Below are positions 57,862 through 64,000 of a stretch of 64,000 nt of DNA, one piece after another. The first letter of the stretch is position 1. The number at the start of each line of letters is the position of its first letter. Made by a program: the position numbers and the translations under genes. The stretch comes from Segniliparus rotundus DSM 44985 (GTDB lineage: Bacteria; Actinomycetota; Actinomycetes; Mycobacteriales; Mycobacteriaceae), in contig NC_014168.1 of NCBI RefSeq assembly GCF_000092825.1, positions 1,231,946 through 1,295,945 of the forward strand. Reading direction: 5' to 3'. The notes below the pieces were generated by a model. That model searched no databases. It was not told where the DNA came from and worked only from the letters and a program-made list of their open reading frames with translations.

Positions 57862-59153
57862 CAGAGCACGGCACATTGGCCATCATCGGCGCGGGCCCGA
57901 AGGCAGTCGCAGTCGCTGCGAAGGCGAGCGTCCTGCGCTCTTTCGGGCAGAGCGTTCCGAGGATTGTGGCCTTGGAGAGCCGCGAAGTCGCGGGCCACTG
58001 GCTGTACGGAGGCGGTTGGACCGACGGCCAGCAGCGGCTCGGGACGAGTCCGGAAAAGGACGTCGGTTTCCCGTACCGCTCGACGCTCCTCTCCGGCAAA
58101 GGCGTTGCGCTGAGCGAGGCCATCGCTCGTTTCAGCTGGCAGGCGTACCTTGTGGAGAACGGCCTTTTCGCGGACTGGGTCGACCGCGGCAGGCCGAATC
58201 CGAAGCATCAGACCTGGGCCCGCTATCTCCAATGGGCGGCCGCAAAAGCCCAACTCGAAGTGATCCGGGCCGAAGCGACCTCCATCACCTGCGAGGACGG
58301 GGGTTGGCGGGTATGGGCCAGGACTGCGGACGGCGGCCAAGAAACAGTTGTCGCGGACTCGTTGATGATCACCGGGCCGGGGAGCGCGGACCACGTGTTG
58401 TTGCCCGACCACCCGCAAGTGCTCAGCGTGTCCCGGTTCTGGGGGCTGGTCGTGCGGCGCGAGCTGCCCGAGTCGTTCCAGGTCGCCGTGATCGGCGGCG
58501 GGGAAACCGCCGCGGCGGTGGTGAACGAGCTCATCGAGCACCGGGAGGTCGGCGTGGTGACTGTCCTCTCGCCGAATCCGACGTTGTACACCCGGGGCGA
58601 GAGTTATTTCGAGAATTCGATCTACAGCGACCCGGCCGGGTGGCAGGCGTTGCCGCTCGCCGAGCGGCGCGAGGTGATCCGGCGGACGGACCGAGGCGTT
58701 TTCTCCACGCATGTCCAAGAGGAGTTGTTGCGGGACGAGAGAATCGGGCATCTGCGGGGCAGGGTCGCCTACGCGGTTGACCGAGACGGCCGGATCGATC
58801 TGATGATCCGCAACACAGGCGGTCCGGACGTGATGCGCAGCTTCGATCTCGTCGTGGACGCGACGGGGGTGCGGCCGCTGTGGTTCCTGGACCTGTTCAC
58901 TCAGGAGGCTCGGGATTTGGTCGAGCTCAGCGCAGGCTGGCCGGTGACGAAGGAACGAGTGGAGGCGGTCATCGCACAGGACCTTTCCATCGCGGGGATG
59001 GAACCGAAACTTTTCCTGCCGGGTTTGGCGGGCCTGGCCCAGGGGGCAGGGTTTCCCAACCTCAGTTGTCTCGGCTTGCTCGCCGACCGGGTGCTCTCCG
59101 GTTTCGTCGGCGAGGGGCCGAGGCAGTCGCTGCGCTCCGCTGCCAAAGCGTGA
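57858..59153 (+). CDS. mbtG: MbtG-like L-lysine/ornithine N-monooxygenase
   Basis: FAD- and NADPH-dependent enzyme that hydroxylates the side-chain amine of lysine (or ornithine), giving the hydroxamate iron ligand of mycobactin- or exochelin-type siderophores. The 431-residue protein has the FAD loop LAIIGAGPKAVAVAAKASVL, GGWTDGQQRLGTSPEKDVGFPYRS, the NADPH loop VAVIGGGETAAAVVNELIEH, TRGESYFENSIYSDP and PKLFLPGLAGLAQGAGFPNLSCLGLLADRVL, matching MbtG (Rv2378c) throughout. ATG overlaps the NRPS stop (ATGA). Confidence 0.93.
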   Translation: MTEHGTLAIIGAGPKAVAVAAKASVLRSFGQSVPRIVALESREVAGHWLYGGGWTDGQQRLGTSPEKDVGFPYRSTLLSGKGVALSEAIARFSWQAYLVENGLFADWVDRGRPNPKHQTWARYLQWAAAKAQLEVIRAEATSITCEDGGWRVWARTADGGQETVVADSLMITGPGSADHVLLPDHPQVLSVSRFWGLVVRRELPESFQVAVIGGGETAAAVVNELIEHREVGVVTVLSPNPTLYTRGESYFENSIYSDPAGWQALPLAERREVIRRTDRGVFSTHVQEELLRDERIGHLRGRVAYAVDRDGRIDLMIRNTGGPDVMRSFDLVVDATGVRPLWFLDLFTQEARDLVELSAGWPVTKERVEAVIAQDLSIAGMEPKLFLPGLAGLAQGAGFPNLSCLGLLADRVLSGFVGEGPRQSLRSAAKA

Positions 59154-59305
59154 CAATTCTCCGCGCAAGGCAATGCCGTGACGGGGCGGCGTGTGTGCGA
59201 GCCTTCGTCGTGCTCGCTTGTCGCGTCTTGCCTGTTCGTGGCTGTCGCGCGACGTCGGAAACATGAGTCGGCCTGAGGCCCGGCAGCTCGCTCCGCCTCG
59301 ATAAT

Positions 59306-59324
59306 GTAGGGTAGCCTTGCCTGA
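59306..59324. promoter_or_regulatory. IdeR/DtxR-type iron box (formyltransferase)
   Basis: GTAGGGTAGCCTTGCCTGA matches the IdeR consensus at 13 of 19 positions and sits 15 bp before the formyltransferase GTG. Confidence 0.65.
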
Positions 59325-59339
59325 CAACGAGGTCGGCTT

Positions 59340-60302
59340 GTGAGAGATTTGGGTTTGCTGATGCGTATTGTGTCGTTCGGTTATCAGACCTGGGGTCGGA
59401 AAACTCTGCAGGCGCTCATCGACTCGAAACATCAGGTGGTGCTCGCCGTCACCCATCCGGCGAGCGAGGATTCTTACCGGGCTATCTGGTCTGATTCGGT
59501 CGAAGAGCTCGCGCGCGAGCACGGCATACCCACACATGTGACGGAACGCGCTGACAAGGACACTATCGATCTCGTCAAACGATTCGATCCGGATGTCATC
59601 GTGGTGAACAGCTGGTACAGCTGGATGCCGCCGGAGCTGTACGAAATGCCGCCGCACGGCACGTTGAACCTGCACGACTCCCTGTTGCCGAAATTCACCG
59701 GATTCTCGCCGGTTCTGTGGTCGTTGATCAGCGGTGAGACCGAATTCGGGCTCACCGTCCACCGGATGGACGAGCAGCTCGACACCGGTGACATCCTCGT
59801 GCAGCGGGCGTTGCCGATCCCCCCGGGAGCCACCGGGACCGAGCTTGTGCTCGCCGGACTCGATCTCATTCCAGAAGCGCTCAACGAGGCGTTGGACGCC
59901 CTAGAGTCCGGGACCGCGGTCTGGCGGCCGCAGAAGAAGGACGAGCGCACGTATTTCCACAAGCGCTCCGAGCGCGACAGCCGTGTGGACTGGTCCTGGC
60001 CGGCCGAGGACCTCGAGCGGTTCGTCCGTGCCCTGTCCGAGCCGTACCCGCGGGCATACTCGCATTATCGTGGCGAAAAAATCGAGATCTTGTCCGCGAC
60101 GGTGTCACAGGCCCGCTATGGCGGCGTTCCTGGCAGGGTGATGGCGCAAGAAGGCGGCGGGGTGGTCGTGTGCGGCCCCGATCCGCATCGCGGAGGCAAT
60201 TTCGGACTGCTCATCACCCGCGTCCGCGACGCGGCCGGGCAGGAGCACAGCGCGGGAGAATTCTTTGTGCGCGGCGGTTACTGCACCGACACGCCTTCAT
60301 GA
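59340..60302 (+). CDS. fxbA: Hydroxamate-siderophore formyltransferase (FxbA-like)
   Basis: Transfers a formyl group from 10-formyl-tetrahydrofolate to an N-hydroxy-ornithine or -lysine, as FxbA does in M. smegmatis exochelin synthesis. The 320-residue protein opens MRIVSFGYQTWGRKTLQALI, with VIVVNSWYSWMPPELYEMP, the catalytic Asn/His/Asp region TLNLHDSLLPKFTGFSPVLW and HRMDEQLDTGDILVQRA as in methionyl-tRNA formyltransferase. It is not the tRNA enzyme: length, context and sequence are those of FxbA. GTG 59340 has GAGG 7 bases upstream; ATG 59361 begins at MRIV. Confidence 0.88.
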   Translation: MRDLGLLMRIVSFGYQTWGRKTLQALIDSKHQVVLAVTHPASEDSYRAIWSDSVEELAREHGIPTHVTERADKDTIDLVKRFDPDVIVVNSWYSWMPPELYEMPPHGTLNLHDSLLPKFTGFSPVLWSLISGETEFGLTVHRMDEQLDTGDILVQRALPIPPGATGTELVLAGLDLIPEALNEALDALESGTAVWRPQKKDERTYFHKRSERDSRVDWSWPAEDLERFVRALSEPYPRAYSHYRGEKIEILSATVSQARYGGVPGRVMAQEGGGVVVCGPDPHRGGNFGLLITRVRDAAGQEHSAGEFFVRGGYCTDTPS

Positions 60303-60322
60303 CGCGCCGCCTTCGGGCGAAC

Positions 60323-61144
60323 TCAGCCGTGGCCTTTTTGCCCGAAGCGCCAGTAGCCCACAAAGGTGACCCGGGATTTCGGCAGGCCCGCCTCGTTCAC
60401 GAGGTAACGGCGCGCCGAGGTCGCCAGCGCTTGCTCTCCCACTGCGAAGGCGTAACACGACGAATCCGGTCGAGACGCGGATTTGAGCGCCTCGAGCGCG
60501 GCTTGTCCTGGCCGTGCGTGCGGGTCCTTCCTCGGCAGCCAGGTGATCTCGATATGCGACGAGCCCTTGGGCAGAGGCTGCGCGTCCGCCGCGTCGGGCA
60601 CCTCCACAAAAGCACGGGTGGGCAGTTTCCCGCCGGATTCTATGATGCCCATGATCGCGGGCAGGCCGCTTTCGTCCGAGACGAGCAGTTGCTCCGTCGC
60701 GTCCGCGGGCGGGTTGTAATAGCGCCCCTGGTCGAGGACGCCGACAGGATCGCCCGGCTCCACCCGCGCCGCCCATCTGCTGGCGGGGCCGCCTTCCTCC
60801 CCATCGGCCGCCGCGCCGTGCGAGACCATGTCGACGTCCATCTCCGGGGCTTCTCCGTTCCGGAACGCGCGCACGGTGTAGTTCCGCACCCACGCCCGGT
60901 TCTTCTGGCTCGTGGCGAGGTACTGCGCGTACCAGAGATGGCTCGCGGTGCTCGGCAGCCAAAGCTCGCGCTGGCCCTCGCGCAGGAAAAACATGCGGAA
61001 CCATTGGTCCGCCCCCGAAGGGGTGAAACGGTCCAGATCGGCCCCGCCGAATGTCAGGCGGAGCATGTTCGGGCTGATCTGCGTCTTGCGCAGCACGGAA
61101 AGCCGGAGCACGCTCGGGCTGGTCGGTTTGATCGGATGGTTCAT
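60323..61144 (-). CDS. Siderophore-interacting FAD reductase (ViuB/SIP family)
   Basis: Cytoplasmic ferric-siderophore reductase that frees iron from the imported complex. The protein shows the FAD motif VRNYTVRAF, GPASRWAARVEPGDPVGV and GSSHIEITWLPRKD, with a C-terminal NAD(P)-binding half ending VTFVGYWRFGQKGHG. With ATG 61144 it has 273 residues; a GTG at 61204 would add 20 basic residues. It converges on the formyltransferase with a 20-bp gap. An iron box lies upstream on its own strand. Confidence 0.9.
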   Translation of the reverse strand: MNHPIKPTSPSVLRLSVLRKTQISPNMLRLTFGGADLDRFTPSGADQWFRMFFLREGQRELWLPSTASHLWYAQYLATSQKNRAWVRNYTVRAFRNGEAPEMDVDMVSHGAAADGEEGGPASRWAARVEPGDPVGVLDQGRYYNPPADATEQLLVSDESGLPAIMGIIESGGKLPTRAFVEVPDAADAQPLPKGSSHIEITWLPRKDPHARPGQAALEALKSASRPDSSCYAFAVGEQALATSARRYLVNEAGLPKSRVTFVGYWRFGQKGHG

Positions 61145-61505
61145 CGAGCGCGGCGGCCTTCCTGGTCGAGCGAAGCGGCCGCCATGGGGCCGCTTCGTCA
61201 GCACGTGTTCTCTGCACCTGGGCAGAAGATAAGGATACCCTAATTATTGTCCTGCCGCATCGCAGCAAGCGCCGCTGAGACTTCGCGACGGAGGTCTTGC
61301 CCCTGCGCTCTGGCGTGCTCCCGCTTTCCTGGACTGGGGTGGTGTTCCGATTCGTGCCGCACGCGCCGCGGGGGAGCGCAGGGGTTTGATAGGCGAAGGG
61401 CGGGAGGTGCCCGGGGACGGTCCCGCCGCTCGTGGAGCCCGTGCGTCGAAAAGGCCAGAACCTGGAAGGGCGCCGCTTTTTGCTCACGCGGCCGCCCCGC
61501 CCGCT
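61145..61505. other. 361-bp region between the Lrp/AsnC gene and the reductase
   Basis: GC-rich, no gene I can support; a short Arg/Pro-rich frame on the minus strand is not credible. It contains an IdeR-like box at 61225-61243 and the leader of the reductase. Confidence 0.5.
61225..61243 (-). promoter_or_regulatory. IdeR/DtxR-type iron box (reductase)
   Basis: On the minus strand TTAGGGTATCCTTATCTTC agrees with TTAGGTTAGGCTAACCTAA at 12 of 19 positions, 81 bp before ATG 61144. Confidence 0.6.
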
Positions 61506-62015
61506 TCAAGAATGTCGGAACGCGCCCCGCTCTTCGGCGAGGGCGCCGGGCTTGTCGATCAACTGAAGGGTCCGTCGGCCGACCAGTTCGCGCATCACCA
61601 ACGAGGTGTTCGTCCGCCGGACCCCCCGAATCGCCAAGACTTGGCCCGCGACCCGGTAAAGATCGTCGGCGTCGCGGGCCACGACTTGGATGAGCACGTC
61701 GTCGCCGCCGCTGAGCCCGAGCACCTCGATGACTTCGTCAATTTCTGACAACGCTGACGAGACTTCGCTCAAGAGTTGCTGCTCCAGTTGGGCGCGGATG
61801 AACGCGCGCATCGGATATCCCAGGAATGCGGGGTCGATGCGGTGGTCGAACGGTAAGAGCACGCGGCGCTGATCCCACCGGTTCAGGCGGGCGTGCACGG
61901 TGTTGCGCGAAACCCCGCTCTGCTCGGCCAACGCGATCACCGACGCGCGCGGCTCTCGCGACAAGGCGGTCAACAACCGGGCGTCGAGAGCGTCAGCGCC
62001 CTCTGCGCTTGTCAT
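61506..62015 (-). CDS. Lrp/AsnC-family transcriptional regulator
   Basis: A 169-residue DNA-binding protein: helix-turn-helix about 20-55 (LLTALSREPRASVIALAEQSGVSRNTVHARL) and a C-terminal ligand-binding (RAM) domain with GGDDVLIQVVARDADDLYRVAGQVLAIRGVRRTNTSLVM. Such proteins respond to amino acids or keto acids. It is divergent from the 2-oxoacid dehydrogenase E1 gene, 195 bp away, and repeated TGCACT elements lie between. This arrangement recalls the mdeR-mdeB pair of pseudomonads, where an Lrp-type regulator governs a homodimeric E1; inference only. Confidence 0.9.
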   Translation of the reverse strand: MTSAEGADALDARLLTALSREPRASVIALAEQSGVSRNTVHARLNRWDQRRVLLPFDHRIDPAFLGYPMRAFIRAQLEQQLLSEVSSALSEIDEVIEVLGLSGGDDVLIQVVARDADDLYRVAGQVLAIRGVRRTNTSLVMRELVGRRTLQLIDKPGALAEERGAFRHS

Positions 62016-62052
62016 TGTGCCCGTCCGGATCGATGTGAAATCTGCTCCATTT

Positions 62053-62111
62053 ATGCATTATGCACTATCAAGCTCGGACCAGTTGCTCACATTTGTGAAA
62101 AATGATGCACT
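62053..62111. promoter_or_regulatory. Candidate Lrp/AsnC operator region
   Basis: The AT-rich stretch contains two ATGCACT elements (62060-62066 and 62105-62111) starting 45 bp apart, about four helical turns, with an adjacent palindromic ATGCAT at 62053-62058. Paired AT-rich sites in phase are typical for Lrp-family octamers. Confidence 0.45.
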
Positions 62112-62210
62112 TTTCTCAACAATCCGCGAACAAGACGCACCGAGCCGAGCGCAGTTCTGCGTCGAGAGAGTTCTCCGTCGAGGGAGTTCTCAAGGGACCG
62201 AGGAGCAGCC

Positions 62211-64000
62211 ATGACGATCACCGGCAACGCCACACGAGCCAGCGGCGGCGACCCGCTGGAGCAGGTCGCCGAGCAGGTGTTGTGGCTTTCGACGGCGATG
62301 ATCCATCACGCGAACCGGGTCCGTCCCAATCCGAGCGGCATGAAAGTCGGCGGTCACCAAGCGTCGTCGGCTTCGATGGTGTCGATCATGACGTCCCTCT
62401 GGTTCGAGCAGCTGCAACCCGGCGACCGGGTGTCGGTCAAACCGCACGCCTCGCCGGTGCTGCACGCCATCAACTACTTGTTGGGCGAGCTGGACGAGAA
62501 GTACCTCACCACGCTGCGGGAGTTCGGCGGTCTGCAGAGCTACCCCAGCCGCTCGAAAGACCCCGATCCGGTCGACTACTCGACCGGATCAGTGGGCATC
62601 GGCGCCACTGCGCCCATATGGGGCGCGTTCGCCCGCCGCTACATCGACACCGTGTTCGCCAGTGCCGGCGTCGGCCGCCAGTACTCGTTGGTCGGTGACG
62701 CCGAACTCGACGAGGGCGCGGTGTGGGAAGCGATCCTGGACCCCTCGGTGCAGCATCTTGGCGAGATCGTGTGGATCGTCGACATGAACCGCCAGTCTCT
62801 GGACCGCGTTGTTCCCAATATCGCGGCCGGACGCCTGGAATCGATGTTCTCCGCAGCTGGCTGGCAGGTCATCACGGTCAGATTCGGCGGACTCCTCGAG
62901 GAGTTGTTCACCCGCCCTGGCGGGCAGGCGTTGCGCCGCCGCATCCTCGACATGCCCAACCCGGAATACCAACGCCTGCTGCGTTGCGCCGCCGCCGAAC
63001 TCCGTGAGCGGCTGCCAGGAAGCGATCCTGGCGCCGACGCGATCACCGCGCTCGTCGACGGGCTCGACGACGCCACGCTGATCGCGGCGATCCGCAATCT
63101 CGGCGGCCACGACCTGAACACATTGCGCGACGCCTACGCCCAGATCGACGACACCAGACCGACCGTCATCATCGCCTACACCATCAAGGGGCACGGCCTG
63201 CCGACCGAGGGGCATCCGCAAAACCACTCGTCGCTGTTGAGCGAGGAGCAGTACGCCGAGCTTGCCCAGACTCTGGGCAAGGACCCCACCCGCCCATGGG
63301 CTTCTTTCGAAGACGCGAGCCCTGCCGCGCGACTGTGCGCGGCCGCCGCCGCGCGGTTGCGCCGCGACAGCGTGCCGTTGGGCGCGCCGCCGACCGTGCC
63401 TGTCGACCTAGGCCGCACTCCGCCCGCAGTCTCGACGACCCAAGCCGCTCTTGGCCGCGCCCTGCTCGACCTCGTCCGCGAAGCCCCCGAAGTCGCCAAA
63501 CGCGTCGTCACGGTCAGCCCCGACGTCAGTTCGTCGACCAACCTCGCCGGCTGGTTGAACAAGGTCGGGGTGTGGTCTATCGACGAGCGGCGCAACTGGT
63601 TCGACGACGACCGCGAAACGATCATGCATTGGCGGGAAAAGCCCACCGGCCAGCATATGGAGCTGGGCATCGCCGAAACCAACCTCGTCGGCTTGATCGG
63701 CGAACTGGGCGCCACCTGGAGCCGGTGGGGGCAACCCTTGTTCCCGATCGGCGTGCTCTACGACCCATTCGTGGAACGCGCGTTGGAACCGTGGTCCTAC
63801 GGGATTTACGCCGGTGGCCAATCTATCCTGGTCGGCACGCCGTCCGGGGTCACCCTGGCCGCCGAAGGCGGCGCGCACCAGTCCATCAAGACCCCGTCCA
63901 TCGGACTTGAGCAACCAGGCTGCGTCAGCTTCGAACCGGCTTTCGCCGTCGAGGTCGAATGGACGCTGATGGACTGTTTGTCGCGGCTGGGGCGGCCTGG
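62211..64000 (+). CDS. Homodimeric 2-oxoacid (pyruvate-type) dehydrogenase E1, 3' end outside window
   Basis: Thiamine-diphosphate enzyme that decarboxylates pyruvate or 2-oxobutyrate and passes the acyl group to E2. The window holds 596 codons of an expected 750-900. Seen are SGMKVGGHQASSASMVSIM, the TPP/Mg loop SLVGDAELDEGAVWEA with IVDMNRQSLD, AYTIKGHGLPTEGHPQNHSSLL and the transketolase-like second domain starting SPDVSSSTNLAGWLN, with GIAETNLVGLIGELG. It is the homodimeric type but shorter in the first domain than AceE, and is divergent from an Lrp/AsnC gene, as for MdeB. GAGGAG precedes the ATG by 5 bases. Confidence 0.85.
   Translation, partial: MTITGNATRASGGDPLEQVAEQVLWLSTAMIHHANRVRPNPSGMKVGGHQASSASMVSIMTSLWFEQLQPGDRVSVKPHASPVLHAINYLLGELDEKYLTTLREFGGLQSYPSRSKDPDPVDYSTGSVGIGATAPIWGAFARRYIDTVFASAGVGRQYSLVGDAELDEGAVWEAILDPSVQHLGEIVWIVDMNRQSLDRVVPNIAAGRLESMFSAAGWQVITVRFGGLLEELFTRPGGQALRRRILDMPNPEYQRLLRCAAAELRERLPGSDPGADAITALVDGLDDATLIAAIRNLGGHDLNTLRDAYAQIDDTRPTVIIAYTIKGHGLPTEGHPQNHSSLLSEEQYAELAQTLGKDPTRPWASFEDASPAARLCAAAAARLRRDSVPLGAPPTVPVDLGRTPPAVSTTQAALGRALLDLVREAPEVAKRVVTVSPDVSSSTNLAGWLNKVGVWSIDERRNWFDDDRETIMHWREKPTGQHMELGIAETNLVGLIGELGATWSRWGQPLFPIGVLYDPFVERALEPWSYGIYAGGQSILVGTPSGVTLAAEGGAHQSIKTPSIGLEQPGCVSFEPAFAVEVEWTLMDCLSRLGRP

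Noticed and set aside
61240-61509. 89-codon minus-strand frame after the Lrp/AsnC gene (TTG start)
   Set aside because: Arg/Pro-rich composition without motifs, overlapping the iron box of the reductase.

Overview
High-GC actinobacterial DNA, most probably from the order Mycobacteriales and, as an inference, from a Segniliparus-like relative of Mycobacterium. The basis is two MspA-type outer-membrane porins, a mprA-mprB-pepD-moaB2 block and a parA-scpA-scpB-rluB-cmk-der block ordered as in M. tuberculosis, a GalE1-type epimerase, a class Ib ribonucleotide reductase very close to the mycobacterial one, and MbtG-type siderophore chemistry under IdeR-like boxes. Departures from M. tuberculosis are the porin pair inserted before mscL, an ammonia-dependent type NadE, and a UmuDC pair.

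Layout. 1-7.7 kb: envelope-stress two-component system (mprA partial at the left edge, mprB), its HtrA protease pepD, moaB2, two tandem MspA-like porins, then mscL, a SAF-domain protein and an FmdB-like zinc ribbon on the minus strand. 7.7-18.8 kb: acyl-CoA synthetase, CcdA-like and MFS membrane proteins (minus); a DsbA-like protein without CXXC plus a large membrane protein; galE1; treZ; a decayed metallo-beta-lactamase-fold gene; an SMR transporter. 19-24.2 kb: a peptidoglycan amidase carrying a huge A-B-A repeat, nadE, a nucleosidase, an FMN reductase. 24.4-28.4 kb: nrdH-nrdI-nrdE-nrdF behind two NrdR-like boxes. 28.5-34 kb: hydrolases, dehydrogenases, a lipoprotein and small secreted proteins. 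34-39.4 kb: chromosome segregation/condensin, rluB, cmk, der, overlapping throughout. 39.5-46.7 kb: an Excalibur protein, pyruvate carboxylase, a soluble MgtE-N/CBS protein coupled to an Nramp-like transporter. 46.7-54.1 kb: SOS-boxed umuDC, an LCP ligase, a TetR remnant, an SGNH hydrolase, a secreted protein and monomeric isocitrate dehydrogenase. 54.6-61.2 kb: an iron-regulated hydroxamate-siderophore block (NRPS, MbtG-like hydroxylase, FxbA-like formyltransferase, siderophore-interacting reductase). 61.5-64 kb: an Lrp/AsnC regulator divergent from a homodimeric 2-oxoacid dehydrogenase E1 that runs off the right edge.

Cross-cutting themes. Three convergent gene pairs are separated by unusually long perfect hairpins (24-28 bp stems). 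Several proteins keep a recognisable fold but have lost catalytic residues (UmuD-like, DsbA-like, NRPS condensation domain). Two genes are clear remnants and one has a probable homopolymer frameshift near its end. No CRISPR array, prophage, insertion sequence, rRNA or complete tRNA gene was seen.
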